A stretch of 64,000 nucleotides of DNA from Listeria aquatica FSL S10-1188. GTDB lineage: Bacteria; Bacillota; Bacilli; Lactobacillales; Listeriaceae. The position numbers were made by a program, and so were the translations under genes. Below the pieces are notes generated by a model that worked only from the letters and a program-made list of their open reading frames with translations, ran no database searches and was not told the DNA's origin. Position 1 is the stretch's first letter; each line of letters starts with the position of its first letter. Location: positions 1 to 64,000 of the forward strand of contig NZ_AOCG01000001.1 of NCBI RefSeq assembly GCF_000525795.1, written 5' to 3'. Below are positions 53,351-63,910 of the stretch, piece after piece.

Positions 53351-54547
53351 ATGAAACAAGCAAAACGACTTCAAAAATTACCAGAACAATTTTTTTCCAA
53401 ACTTGTGCAAGATGTGAATCAAAAAATACGGGAAGGTGTAGATGTTATCAATTTGGGGCAAGGGAATCCTGACCAACCCACGCCAGAACACATTGTTAAG
53501 GCTCTTGCGCGCGCTGCTGAAGACCCGCAAAATCACAAGTATTCGCTGTTTCGCGGTAAGCCTGAACTGAAGCAAGCGGCTGCGCATTTTTATCAAAAAG
53601 AATATGGGGTTTCACTTGATCCAGAGACGGAAATTGCGATTTTATTTGGCTCAAAGGCAGGGCTTGTCGAATTGCCGCTTTGTTTTTTAAACGAGGGCGA
53701 TTTGATGCTATTACCTGACCCGGGTTATCCGGATTATTTATCTGGGATTTCGCTTGCAGATGCACGTTTTGAGACGATGCCTCTACGTGAGGAAAATCAA
53801 TTTTTACCGGATTATCGTGAAATAGATGCGGAAAGTCTGGAACAAGCCAAATTGATGTTTTTGAATTATCCAAACAATCCAACCGGAGCGGCAGCAACAA
53901 GTACATTTTTTGATGAGACGATCCAAGTTGCGCGAGAAAACGAGATAGGCGTTGTGCACGATTTTGCATATGGAGCAATAGGCTTTGAAGCAGAAAAACC
54001 TGTAAGTTTTCTTATGCGCGAAGGAGCGAAAGATGTCGGGATCGAGCTTTATACGCTTTCGAAAACGTATAATATGGCCGGATGGCGTGTGGGCTTTGCT
54101 GCGGGAAACCGGGAAATGATCGAGGCAATTAATCTACTCCAAGATCATCTTTACGTCAGCTTGTTTCCGGCGATTCAAGATGCTGCTTGCGCGGCACTTT
54201 TGGATTCCGGGGAAGCTGTGCGAAAGCAAAATGACCTATATCGTTCGCGGCGAGATGCTTTTTTTAACGCAGCCCAAAAAATTGGTTGGCAAGGTTCGGC
54301 GCCGGCAGGTTCTTTTTTCGCATGGATGAAAGTTCCAGCAGGGTTCACAAGCAGTGGCTTTGCGAAGTTCTTGCTTGAAGAAGCTGGTGTTGCAGTGGCA
54401 GATGGAAGCGGCTTTGGCACATTTGGTGAAGGCTACGTACGGATTGGCTTACTTGTTAGTGAGGCGCGTCTCGAAGAAGCGGTGAGGCGAATTGGCGAGC
54501 TTGCGATTTTTCAAAAACCAGAAGAAAATTTCATAAAAAGTTATTGA
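53351..54547 (+). CDS. PLP-dependent aminotransferase (MtnE-like)
   Basis: 398 residues, class I fold. DVINLGQGNPDQPTPEHIV, NYPNNPTGA, PLP lysine in YTLSKTYNMAGWRVGF, C-terminal Arg in YVRIGLLVS. Strong likeness to Bacillus MtnE, which transaminates 2-oxo-4-methylthiobutyrate to methionine. The divergent S-box metQNI-nitrilase cluster supports this. ATG 53351 has AGTGGGG upstream. Confidence 0.88.
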   Translation: MKQAKRLQKLPEQFFSKLVQDVNQKIREGVDVINLGQGNPDQPTPEHIVKALARAAEDPQNHKYSLFRGKPELKQAAAHFYQKEYGVSLDPETEIAILFGSKAGLVELPLCFLNEGDLMLLPDPGYPDYLSGISLADARFETMPLREENQFLPDYREIDAESLEQAKLMFLNYPNNPTGAAATSTFFDETIQVARENEIGVVHDFAYGAIGFEAEKPVSFLMREGAKDVGIELYTLSKTYNMAGWRVGFAAGNREMIEAINLLQDHLYVSLFPAIQDAACAALLDSGEAVRKQNDLYRSRRDAFFNAAQKIGWQGSAPAGSFFAWMKVPAGFTSSGFAKFLLEEAGVAVADGSGFGTFGEGYVRIGLLVSEARLEEAVRRIGELAIFQKPEENFIKSY

Positions 54548-54601
54548 CTCGATTTCGGAAATGTGGTTTAATTAGTAGGTGCCTGTTTGAAGGTGCTGAA
54601 A

Positions 54602-54674
54602 GGTTCCGTGGTGTAGGGGTTAACATGCCTGCCTGTCACGCAGGAGATCGCGGGTTCAAATCCCGTCGGGACCG
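54602..54674 (+). tRNA. tRNA-Asp (GTC)
   Basis: 73 bases. Acceptor arms GGTTCCG / CGGGACC, anticodon stem CCTGC/GCAGG with loop CTGTCAC (anticodon GTC), T arm CGGGTTCAAATCCCG. CCA is not encoded. Single tRNA, followed by a terminator. Confidence 0.96.
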
Positions 54675-54676
54675 TA

Positions 54677-54718
54677 AAAAAGAGGACGTAAATCCAGTGG
54701 ATTTATGTCCTCTTTTTG
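54677..54718 (+). terminator. Terminator after tRNA-Asp
   Basis: AAAGAGGACGTAAATCC / GGATTTATGTCCTCTTT with T run. Confidence 0.9.
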
Positions 54719-54748
54719 CATTGCGCCAGCCCATTTACGCTGTAATAA

Positions 54749-54777
54749 TTCAGAAAATTTGTGGCTTGTGTTATAAT
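54749..54777 (+). promoter_or_regulatory. walR promoter
   Basis: TTCAGA, 17-base spacer, extended -10 TGTTATAAT. Confidence 0.65.
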
Positions 54778-54888
54778 GGGTACAGGTGATTCTAAAAACG
54801 TTTAGAGCCTCGGTGAAAAATGGTGAACCGGGGAACACCATTTGATAGACGCACTTTATGAAATCCATATTTGGGAGGACTGTGTAAC

Positions 54889-55602
54889 ATGTCAGAGAAA
54901 AAAGTATTAGTTGTGGATGATGAGAAACCAATTGCAGATATCGTTAAATTTAATTTAAATAAAGAAGGATTCGATGTTTACTGTGCTTATGACGGAGATG
55001 AAGCGCTTGAGCTTGTCGAAGAAGTGCAGCCGGATTTGATTTTATTAGATATTATGTTGCCAGGAAGAGATGGCATTGAAGTTTGTCGAGAAGTTCGGAA
55101 AAAATATGATATGCCAATCATCATGGTAACGGCGAAAGATTCTGAGATCGATAAGGTACTGGGACTAGAACTTGGTGCAGATGACTATGTAACAAAACCG
55201 TTCAGTAATCGGGAGCTCATTGCCCGTGTGAAAGCTAATTTACGTCGTCACAGCAAAATTAGTTCGCAAGCTGCGGAGGAAAACGAAAATAGCGAGCTTG
55301 AAATTGGCTCACTCGTGATTCATCCGGATGCGTATGTGGCTTCAAAACGTGGTGAAACAATTGAATTAACACATCGTGAGTTTGAACTACTACATTACTT
55401 GGCGAAGCATATGGGGCAAGTCATGACTCGTGAACATTTGTTGCAAACGGTATGGGGCTATGATTATTTTGGAGATGTGCGAACTGTTGATGTAACGGTT
55501 CGGCGCTTGCGTGAGAAAATTGAAGACAATCCAAGTCATCCAGCTTGGCTTGTGACAAGGCGTGGCGTTGGGTACTATTTGCGTAATCCAGAACAAGAAT
55601 AG
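54889..55602 (+). CDS. walR: Response regulator WalR (YycF)
   Basis: 237 residues. Receiver domain with phospho-acceptor Asp in [13 protein letters not shown], Lys in [11 protein letters not shown], and an OmpR-type winged helix ([22 protein letters not shown]). Essential regulator of cell-wall hydrolases. ATG 54889 follows GGGAGG. Confidence 0.96.
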   Translation: MSEKKVLVVDDEKPIADIVKFNLNKEGFDVYCAYDGDEALELVEEVQPDLILLDIMLPGRDGIEVCREVRKKYDMPIIMVTAKDSEIDKVLGLELGADDYVTKPFSNRELIARVKANLRRHSKISSQAAEENENSELEIGSLVIHPDAYVASKRGETIELTHREFELLHYLAKHMGQVMTREHLLQTVWGYDYFGDVRTVDVTVRRLREKIEDNPSHPAWLVTRRGVGYYLRNPEQE

Positions 55603-55840
55603 TGTAGTAACAAAAATGGAGATGTTGAGGGGGAGGACTGATTTAAGCAGTCTTCCTTTTTGTGCGTTTAGGAAACACCTGAAACAGGCTTTCTTGCCCG
55701 TCTTTTTGGTGGTTTCTCTCGCCTTTAAAAGTGTGCTATACTTAGTTAGAAAAATAATGATTAGCGGGTTTTACGCAATTTTGCTAGAAGAGAATTTTGT
55801 GTAAAATCATGATTTTATCCGAACAGGAGTAGAAGCTTTT
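55603..55840 (+). other. walR-walK intergenic region with terminator-like hairpins
   Basis: GGAGGACTG / CAGTCTTCC with T run at 55632-55661 looks like a terminator. A second imperfect stem, GGTTTTACGCAA with TTGTGTAAAATC, spans about 55768-55809 in front of walK. No gene. Confidence 0.6.
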
Positions 55841-57675
55841 ATGCAAAAAATAAAAAAAGTTTTTCCAGTCGGTTCAGTTTCGTCTGGTGATAATTTATCT
55901 CTTGCTTATCCTTGTAGCCATGCAGGTTATCGGTGCATACTTCGTTCGCGAACTTGAAGGGCAGCTTGAAAAAAACTTTCAGGATTCTATTAAAAGTAGT
56001 ACCAAACTGCTGGATTATAATGTTCGTGAAGAGATTTTAAAAAAATAGCGATAACAGTGCGCAGTTGCAAACGGATATTCGTGAGTTACTGGTGGATTTT
56101 GCGCGGAATAATAGCAGTTTAGACGAAGTTCGAATTGTCGACGATAAAGGAAAAATTCTTGGTACTTCAGACATGGATAATCAGGGGATTGTTGGGCAAA
56201 AGTCGACAACGCCGCTGATTAAACGCTCGCTTTCACTTAATACGTCAGAAGATAAAATTTATATGGATGATTCAGACGGGAACAAACGCGTTTGGGTCAA
56301 TGTTTTGCCGATTAAAAACAAAGATGAAGTGATCGGTGTTATTTATCTTGTTGCGGATATTGAATCGGTTTATACGCAAGTAAACTCAATCACAAGTATT
56401 TTTATAACCGGAACTTTAATTGCGATGGTAATCACGGCGGTGCTTGGGATTCTCTTGTCACGAACGATCACAAAACCGCTGATTGATATGAAACGACAAG
56501 CTTATGCGATGGCAAGAGGGAATTATAGTCGTAAAGTAAAAGTTTATGGCTTAGACGAAATCGGTCAACTTGCTGAAAGTTTTAACTCACTTACACGGAA
56601 AGTCCAGGAAGCACAGGCGATGACTGAAGGAGAGCGAAGAAAGCTTTCTTCTGTCTTGTCTTACATGACAGATGGAGTTATTGCGACAGACCGCCGCGGG
56701 AAGGTGATTCTCATTAACTCGCCAGCTGAAAAAATGTTGCGTGTACCGCATGAAAGTGCTAATGGGGAGCCGATTATTGATGTTCTTGATATTGGGGATA
56801 GCTACCAATTCGAGGATTTGATGGGGCAAGAAGCAACGATCACTCTTGACCGGAGTACGGTTGAAGAGCGTTATATTTTGCGAGTGAATTTTTCTGTTAT
56901 CCAGCGCGAAACAGGCTTCGTGAATGGCGTGATTGCCGTTTTGCATGATATCACGGAGCAAGAAAAAGTGGATCAGGAACGGAGAGACTTTGTATCGAAT
57001 GTCTCCCATGAATTAAGAACGCCGCTTACAAGCATGCACAGTTACCTGGAAGCATTGAGCGACGGCGCTTGGCAAGATCCTGAACTGGCACCGAAGTTTT
57101 TGGAAGTGACACAAAATGAAACGGAACGGATGATCCGCCTTGTTAATGATTTATTGAAACTGTCAAGAATGGACGGTGAGCGCGAACAGCTAGATAAAAG
57201 TTTCGTAAACTTCACCGATTTCTTTAATCATATTATTGACCGTTTTGAAATGATGAAGAAGGACTCGATTAAATTTAAACGATTTATTTCAAAAGAGCCT
57301 GTAATTATTGAGCTTGATGAGGATAAAATTATGCAGGTGCTTGATAACATCATTTCCAATGCTAATAAATATTCACCGGATGGTGGACAAATTTCTTTCT
57401 TCTTGAAAAAATTTGCGAATCATATTGAAGTGGCGATCAGTGATGAAGGACTTGGAATTCCGAAAGAAGATTTGAATAAAGTATTTGACCGCTTCTTCCG
57501 TGTAGACAAAGCACGGTCGAGAGAAATGGGAGGAACAGGGCTAGGCCTTGCGATTGCTAAAGAAGTAATCCGAGCACATGGTGGCGATATTTGGGCGGAA
57601 AGTAACCGCGGCAAAGGAACTACTGTGAAGTTTACCCTGCCATATAGCGACCTTCCGGAGGATGATTGGGAATGA
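55841..57675 (+). CDS. walK: Sensor histidine kinase WalK (YycG), two apparent frameshifts
   Basis: About 610 residues. First helix LVIIYLLLILVAMQVIGAYF, extracytoplasmic sensor (about 35-180), second helix (ITSIFITGTLIAMVITAVLG), HAMP, PAS (KVILINSPAEKML), HisKA with phospho-acceptor in FVSNVSHELRTPLTSM, and HATPase N/G boxes (NIISNANKY, DEGLGIP, GTGLGLAIAKEV). The frame breaks at A7 runs 55852-55858 and 56039-56045, each one base too long. Partner of WalR. Confidence 0.93.
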
Positions 57676-58981
57676 GAAAGTTTTCTTATGTAAGAGGTTT
57701 GCTGCTCACAATTTTAGTTATATTAAGCGTGGTTTTAAGCTATCTAATTTGGAAAGCACAACCTAATTATGAGTCTATTGATGTGAAAGAAGTCAAAAAT
57801 ACGGCGATCGATAAGCAAAAAACGGCTTCGCAAGTCTTTAAACCGATTCTTGCTCAAGTAAACCAAGGCGGTTTGCATTATCAAACTAATACAATGGAAT
57901 TTGTGAACCAACTCGCTACACAAGGACGCAGTTTTACTTTTTCCGAAATTGTCTCCTCAGGTAAAAAAAGCAGTCAAGAATATGATCGCTTGATTCATCA
58001 AAATGGGACAGTGGAATTAGTTTATCCGAATAACATTCCGTTCGCGGTTTTCTCGCAGATTTATGAACTTACAGGAAAAGAGCTTGAGGCTGCTTCGTTT
58101 AACCGGATTGTTTTTGACACCAATACGACAGAGGCAGGGCTTTATACGGTTTACTTCACGAATGATCGGCTAGATACGGTTTATCAAAGCTCGCTTCCAC
58201 AAAAAGATATTGCGATTGTGAGAAACTTGGTTGATAATGCCAATGAAGCAGATGGTCTTACGAAAGTGGACGAAGTAAGCACGAGCAAGCATACGCTTTT
58301 CCTTTCTAAAAAAGCGACAACGCTAAAGAGCAAGAAATACATTATCGATACGATGGACATCAGCTCGTTTACAAAAGCACTATTTCCTGATGCAAGTTCG
58401 GTTAAAAATGAGGATAATTCTTATACGGATGGTTCCAGCAAAATCGTGTTAGATACTGATAATAAAGTGCTTGAATATATCAATCCTGCACAGGAGAATG
58501 CGAATCCGGCTGTGCAAAGTGAAATGAAACGAGCGAGTATGATTCAGGATAGTTTTAACTTCATTAATGAGCACTCTGGTTGGACAGATGAGTATTATTT
58601 CACGGGTTATAATTTGGCGACAGGAAGTACTAAGTTTAGTATGTTCGTTGATAATCTTCAAGTCTTAAGTGACAATGGTATGTCAGAAATGATAGTGACT
58701 GAAGACAAGAGGCCGTTTATAAATATAGTCGACCATTTTTCAAGCTGGATTATACAATTCCGCGCGAAAGTGAAAATGTAACACTTCCTTCTTCTAATGA
58801 CGTTTTTGAGAAGCTTCAAAGAGAAGGTATTGATATGGATGGCTTGCAAATGATTACACTGGGTTACAAGATGAACTGGTCAGAAGATAAAGGGTTAAAA
58901 CGCATTGTTGAGCTAAAACCGACATGGATTTATAAATATCACGGGAAATGGATTGCCGCTGACATGAAGGAGAGTGATTAA
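57672..58981 (+). CDS. walH: WalK regulator WalH (YycH), one apparent frameshift
   Basis: About 436 residues: one N-terminal helix (GLLLTILVILSVVLSYLIW) and a large extracytoplasmic domain. Restrains WalK in Bacillus. The frame breaks near 58706-58710 (one A missing gives TEDKEAVYKYSRPFFKLDYT) and ends IAADMKESD at 58981. Overlaps walK. Confidence 0.9.
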
Positions 58982-58983
58982 AA

Positions 58984-59794
58984 ATGGATTGGAGAAAAAC
59001 AGAAATCATTTTTATTATCGCTTTCCTGCTACTTGATATTTTTCTTGGTGTAATGTTTTTGAACAAGCAGGCTACAAATGATCCAGATAAACTTGGAAAT
59101 GATACGCTGCAAGACCATTTGAAGACAGATAATATCACTTATCCAGAGCTTTCTTCAAAGGAAGTGTACGGTGAAGTTTTTACGGCTGATAAAGTAACTA
59201 TTAATGAAAAAGACGTTTCAAATTTAAAAAACCCAAACGATTTCACTTACTAATAATTCCACAGAAATTGTTTCAACGCTCCAAAACCCTGTAAAAACTA
59301 GCGGAAAAAAAGAAACGGAAGAATTTAAGAAATTTTTGGAGGAAGATGTCTATAAAGGCAGTTCCTATGAGTTTTGGAAATATGATGAGGGAAAGCAAGA
59401 ATTAGTCTACAATCAAGTGGTTAAAGATGACATGGTGCTGTTTGATACGGCGGGGCAGCTCGTTTTTAAATTAAACAATGACAATGAAATCGTTTCTTAC
59501 AGGCAAACGCTTCTTGGAAAGCAAGATGATTTGCAAGAAAAGAAAAAGGTGCTTTCTTCGGTGGATGCACTTGAAGCCGTTTATCAACATGGTGATCTCA
59601 AAACGGATAGTAAAATCAAACAAGTTGTGTTTGGCTATTATACGACAGTTCAGCTTTCAAGCGGGGATGTCTATTTCCCTATCTGGTGTTTTGAAGTTGA
59701 ACATAAAGGTGTGACGAGTTATTTTCTTGTGAATGCGAAAGATGAGCAAGTCATTAATTTAGATGAGACGAAGCAACAAGTTTTAAGAATTTAA
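58984..59794 (+). CDS. walI: WalK regulator WalI (YycI), one apparent frameshift
   Basis: About 269 residues, N-terminal anchor (IIFIIAFLLLDIFLGVMFL) and extracytoplasmic YycI domain. The A6 run 59226-59231 should be five, giving VSNLKTQTISLTNNSTEIV. Interacts with WalH and WalK in the membrane. Confidence 0.9.
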
Positions 59795-59838
59795 AAAGGG
59801 AAAACCGCTTTTCAAACTCGAAAAGCGGTTTTCTCTTT
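59795..59838 (+). terminator. Terminator between walI and walJ
   Basis: GAAAACCGCTTTTC / GAAAAGCGGTTTTC with T-rich tail. Confidence 0.85.
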
Positions 59839-59926
59839 TAAATAAAGTAGGTTTGGGTTTTCTTTTTTCATGATTAAGGTTAAAATAGGAAGCGGATAGG
59901 AAATGTGCTCGGGAGGTAGAAAAATC

Positions 59927-60757
59927 ATGATGAAAAGCCAAATTTTGACAGAAAAAGAGACCGAGCAAATTCGGTTTAGTATACTTGCGAGCGGCAGTAC
60001 GGGGAATGCAACTCTAGTTGAAACAGTGGATCAGAAGATTTTGATTGACTGTGGCTTGAGTGGGAAAAAAATGGCAGAATTATTTAGCCAAGTAGGTCGT
60101 TCGATTGAAGATTTAGATGCTATTTTGATTACACATGAACATTCAGATCATATTAAGGGACTTGGTGTTTTAGCGCGAAAATATAAATTGCCAATCTATG
60201 CGAATCAAAAAACATGGCAAGCAATGAATGGCATGATTGGAGAAGTGGCGCTTGATCAGAAGTTTGAATTTGGTATGGAAACGGTCAAGAGCTTTGGTAG
60301 TTTACAAGTGGAATCCTTCGGGGTTTCCCATGATGCTGCTGAGCCCATGTTTTACATATTCCATAATGGGAATAAGAAGTTTGTAATGATTACGGATACA
60401 GGCTATGTGAGCGACCGGATGAAGGGTCATATTGCGAATGCTGATGCGTATTTGTTTGAAAGTAATCACGATGTTGAGATGCTCCGGATGGGGCGCTATC
60501 CTTGGAATGTGAAACGTCGGATTCTTGGAGATGAAGGCCATGTTTCAAATGAAGATGCTGGAATCGCAATGAGTGAAGTGATTGGCGACCGGACGAAACG
60601 GATTTATTTGGGACATTTAAGCAAAGATAATAACATGAAGGATCTTGCGCGAATGAGTGTTGGGCAAACATTGAGGCAAGAAGGTATTATTGTTGGAGAA
60701 ACGCTTGATTTATTTGATACTGACCCGGAACAGCCGACAAATCTTTTTACCATTTAA
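59927..60757 (+). CDS. walJ: Metallo-beta-lactamase fold exonuclease WalJ (YycJ)
   Basis: About 276 residues. [15 protein letters not shown], metal-binding [26 protein letters not shown] and LGHLSKDNN. YycJ enzymes are 5'-3' DNA exonucleases linked to mismatch repair. ATG 59927 follows GGGAGGT. It has its own transcription unit after the walI terminator. Confidence 0.92.
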   Translation: MMKSQILTEKETEQIRFSILASGSTGNATLVETVDQKILIDCGLSGKKMAELFSQVGRSIEDLDAILITHEHSDHIKGLGVLARKYKLPIYANQKTWQAMNGMIGEVALDQKFEFGMETVKSFGSLQVESFGVSHDAAEPMFYIFHNGNKKFVMITDTGYVSDRMKGHIANADAYLFESNHDVEMLRMGRYPWNVKRRILGDEGHVSNEDAGIAMSEVIGDRTKRIYLGHLSKDNNMKDLARMSVGQTLRQEGIIVGETLDLFDTDPEQPTNLFTI

Positions 60758-60760
60758 AAA

Positions 60761-60790
60761 AAAGGCGACTTCTGGTCGCCTCTTTTTTTT
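60761..60790 (+). terminator. Terminator after walJ
   Basis: AGGCGACTTCTGGTCGCCT hairpin with eight T. Confidence 0.85.
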
Positions 60791-60903
60791 AAATCAAAGA
60801 ATTTTCATGGTATTTTTTAAAATTAATTTCATGAATTTTTCATATTTGTCATGTAGGATAGAATTATCAAGAGTTGAAACTGTGCAGGAAGGAATGAAAT
60901 GGT

Positions 60904-62464
60904 TTGGAAGAAGAGAAAAAAGAATTTGAAAATGCAAATCACCCGCAAGAACCTTTGGATGGAAGTGAAAGAGAAGAGAAAGCTAATGAAGTAAGTGAGA
61001 CAAGTCAGTCTGAATTTGTTTCACCTGAAGCGGAGCGCTCTTCGGAGTTTGAACAAAGTCGTCAAGCAACACCTGAAACAGGGAGCGTCTCTTATCAAAA
61101 TGCAGAGCGAAGTAGCGAAAACGAGGCTAGTTCAAATGGTGAAAGTGGAACTCCCCCTATTCCCCCAATCCCGCCAACACGTTCAGGCGGAGGAAGTGGT
61201 GACGGAAACGAGCCACCTAAGAAACCGCGTGGTAAGGCACTTTTAGGTTATTTCTTAACGGGAATTTTAGGTGTGATTGTAGGTGCAATCATTGTTTTTT
61301 TTCACTGTTTCGGGGTTAGGCAACGATAATTCGAGTTCGACATCGAGTTCTTTAGGAAATACGAGCTCAACGAAGAACAACACGGTGGAAAAAGTTTCTT
61401 ACAAAAACTCAACGGATATTACAAAGGCTGTGAGCAAAGTTCAAGATGCTGTCGTCAGTGTCTTGAATTACCAAGCATCGTCCAACTCGCTTGAAAGTGG
61501 GATTGGTGGCTTTGGAAGCGATGGAAGTAGCGGCGGAGATTCAAATGGTTCAGGGTCTTCATCTGAGGAAGAAGCTTCTTCTGGCTCTGGTGTGATTTAC
61601 AAAAAGGCAAATGGTAAAGCCTATGTTGTAACAAACAACCATGTGGTTGATGGCGCAAATAAATTAGAAGTAACTTTTTCAAATGGGAAAAAATCGACAG
61701 CTAAATTAATCGGAACAGATGAATGGAATGATTTGGCTGTTCTTGAAATTTCGGATAAAAATGTAACGAGTGTTGCTAAATTTGGTGACTCTGATGCATT
61801 AACTGTTGGGGAAAATGTCATTGCGATTGGTAGCCCGCTTGGAACAGAGTTTTCTGGTTCTGTTACGCAAGGGATCGTTTCGGGATTAAACCGGACCGTG
61901 CCTGTTGATATTAATGGTGATGGACAGGAAGACTGGGAAGCAGAAGTTATTCAAACCGATGCAGCGATTAACCCAGGAAACAGCGGGGGAGCGCTCATCA
62001 ATCTTGAAGGACAAGTCATTGGCATTAATTCGATGAAGATTTCGACGGAAAATGTAGAAGGGATCGGTTTTGCCCTTCCAAGTAATTCTGTGGAACCAAT
62101 TATTTCGCAACTCGAAGAAAAAGGTGAAGTGACAAGACCAGCACTTGGTGTGACACTTCGCGATGTGGATACAATTCCTGATCAACAACAAAAGAGTGTG
62201 CTCAAGTTGCCAAGTAATATTAACTACGGGGCAATGGTTCAACAAGTCACTTCGAATTCAGCAGCTTCAAAAGCTGGACTTAAACAATATGATGTGATCG
62301 TAGATATTAATGGCCAAAAAATTACGAATACGGTTGAACTTCGAAAAGTGTTATATAATTCAAACCTCCAAATTGGTGATAAAGTAACGATCAAGTATTA
62401 TCGGGATGGAAAGGCGAAGACGACTTCGTTAACGCTTGAAGAAGCAAAAACAACCCAACAATAA
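60904..62464 (+). CDS. htrA: HtrA-like serine protease, one apparent frameshift
   Basis: About 519 residues. Long acidic/Pro-rich cytoplasmic N-terminus, one helix (LLGYFLTGILGVIVGAIIV), Ser/Gly-rich linker, trypsin-like domain with His (TNNHVVDGANK), Asp (DEWNDLAVLE) and Ser (NPGNSGGALINLEG), and one C-terminal PDZ domain. Degrades or refolds misfolded surface proteins. The T8 run 61295-61302 (seven expected) breaks the frame just after the helix. TTG start at 60904. Confidence 0.93.
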
Positions 62465-62470
62465 AACCTG

Positions 62471-62505
62471 AAAACAGCTCCTCAAAACGAGGAGCTGTTT
62501 TTTCG
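62471..62505 (+). terminator. Terminator after htrA
   Basis: AAAACAGCTCCTC / GAGGAGCTGTTTT with T run. Confidence 0.92.
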
Positions 62506-62523
62506 TGCAAAAGAAAATTTTTC

Positions 62524-63104
62524 TGTGGATAAAATGTGGATAGTAAAAATTAATCGACGTGTATCTTGCTAGGAACAGATATTCGGGCACAAAATGTAGA
62601 TTGAGATTGTGGATATGTGGATGAATTCTGTGGATAAGGTGTGCGTAAACTGTGAAGAAGTGAAAATACTGAAAAATATGTCGGATAAAGGAGCGAGTTT
62701 AGACCTTTGAGGATGAAATGTGGATTTCAATAGGTCCTTCATCCTGATTGTGAATGGTCTAGTTGAAAACTAGCTTTTATCCACAATTTCATTGGGATTG
62801 GACTTTGAGAAAAAACTAAAAGTAAGTCTAAAACGGCTGTGCAAAGCGGTTTTTGTAGATGTGGAAGAATAGCTTCAACCTGTGGATAAGTTGTGGATAA
62901 AGAATTTGGATGGAAATAGATATGGGGGAGAACAAATTTTCTTACACTAAATATGGCTGACCCTGTGGATATGTGTATAAATTTTGTGGATAACCACTGT
63001 GGGTAAGTGGCAAATGGATGTGGAAAACAAAAGTGTACTCATTTATTTGGCAATTTGGGTATTTCTACCCTGAAAAACCATTTTTGATACGAATTTGTGG
63101 ATTA
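62524..63104. repeat. Cluster of DnaA boxes
   Basis: Perfect TGTGGATAA on the plus strand at 62524-62532, 62629-62637, 62881-62889, 62892-62900 and 62985-62993; perfect on the minus strand at 62777-62785. Near matches (one or two changes) at 62535-62543, 62608-62616, 62616-62624, 62720-62728, 62964-62972, 62998-63006 and 63096-63104. Two boxes are spaced 11 bases apart, one helical turn. No dnaA or dnaN is near, so this looks like a DnaA-titrating or regulatory cluster rather than the standard oriC. Confidence 0.8.
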
Positions 63105-63168
63105 TGATATCCATTTTTATGCCAAATTAGTGTATGATAAGGGAAATAGGAATTTTGGGAGTGGAAAG

Positions 63169-63648
63169 ATGCGAATTCAGATCATTTGTGTAGGAAAATT
63201 AAAGGAAAAGTATTTAGTCCAAGGGACCGCAGAATACCTAAAGCGACTTGGCTCGTACGCGAAGGTTATCATAGAAGAAGTTCCTGATGAAAAAGCTCCT
63301 GAGGTTTTGAGCGAGGCGGAAATGGTTCAGGTGAAAGAGCGCGAGGGCGAGCGGATTCTCGGGAAAATTTCGGCGGACACGCACGTGGTGGCGCTTGCGA
63401 TTGATGGAAAAGAAAAGTCGAGTGAGCAATTTGCGGCAGGAATCGACGGATTGATGACTTATGGAAAAAGCAAAATCGCTTTCGTGATTGGAGGCTCTCT
63501 TGGCCTAAGTGATGCGGTTTTAACTCGCACGGACGAAAAAATCTCATTTGGCCGGATGACGCTACCTCACCAGTTGATGCGACTTGTGTTACTCGAGCAA
63601 GTGTACCGCGCGTTTCGGATTATGCGCGGAGAACCTTATCATAAGTAA
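63169..63648 (+). CDS. rlmH: 23S rRNA (pseudouridine1915-N3)-methyltransferase RlmH
   Basis: 159 residues, SPOUT fold. [27 protein letters not shown] and [23 protein letters not shown] are the conserved segments. ATG 63169 follows GGAGTGG; an upstream in-frame start at 63097 lacks family support. Confidence 0.96.
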   Translation: MRIQIICVGKLKEKYLVQGTAEYLKRLGSYAKVIIEEVPDEKAPEVLSEAEMVQVKEREGERILGKISADTHVVALAIDGKEKSSEQFAAGIDGLMTYGKSKIAFVIGGSLGLSDAVLTRTDEKISFGRMTLPHQLMRLVLLEQVYRAFRIMRGEPYHK

Positions 63649-63709
63649 CATGAATTGATTTTTCACCTTGATATCCGGTAGTGAACGAAGGGAATAAAAA
63701 TAAAAGCAA

Positions 63710-63752
63710 AGACCTAGGAATTTGCCAGAATTAATTGGCTATTCTTAGGTCT
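63710..63752. terminator. Terminator after rlmH, possibly bidirectional
   Basis: AGACCTAGGAAT / ATTCTTAGGTCT, extended by an inner GCCA/TGGC stem, with T-rich flanks. Confidence 0.75.
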
Positions 63753-63817
63753 ATCCTTTTGTAGATTTTTCACATATAATTAAAATTATTTTATAATAGC
63801 GTGATTCATCTGAAAAA

Positions 63818-63910
63818 TTATAGCAAAATATTGATAATACCGATTAGAGTTTGTTTTATACCAGCAACTGCTAGACCAACCCAAGCGATAAAGCCTTGTA
63901 GAAGTCCCAA
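63818..63910 (-). CDS. Candidate 30-residue hydrophobic peptide
   Basis: TTG start with a strong GGAGGTG seven bases upstream. Residues 1-16 are MGLLQGFIAWVGLAVA and 17-30 are GIKQTLIGIINILL; one Lys only, otherwise hydrophobic with Gly. A stop codon lies six codons upstream in frame, so no longer form exists. It could be a membrane-active peptide, a small toxin or a leaderless bacteriocin-like peptide; no family recognised. Confidence 0.5.
   Translation of the reverse strand: MGLLQGFIAWVGLAVAGIKQTLIGIINILL

Larger units (their letters stand above)
62465..63168. other. Non-coding block between htrA and rlmH, rich in DnaA boxes
   Basis: No open frame with coding character. After the htrA terminator (62471-62505) the sequence is full of TGTGGAT motifs; see the repeat feature. 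Confidence 0.8.

Noticed and set aside
54602..54674. tRNA-Asp as an integration site for a mobile element
   Set aside because: No integrase and no duplicated tRNA 3' end in the flanking sequence; tRNA is followed by the core wal operon.
54544..54789. Open frame spanning tRNA-Asp and its terminator
   Set aside because: Covers a clear tRNA gene; coding is incidental.
62524..63104. Repeated TGTGGAT units as a CRISPR array
   Set aside because: Units are 9 bases with irregular spacing and both orientations; DnaA boxes explain them better.
62524..63104. Chromosomal origin oriC
   Set aside because: dnaA and dnaN are absent and no AT-rich unwinding repeat is evident; the cluster is more likely regulatory.
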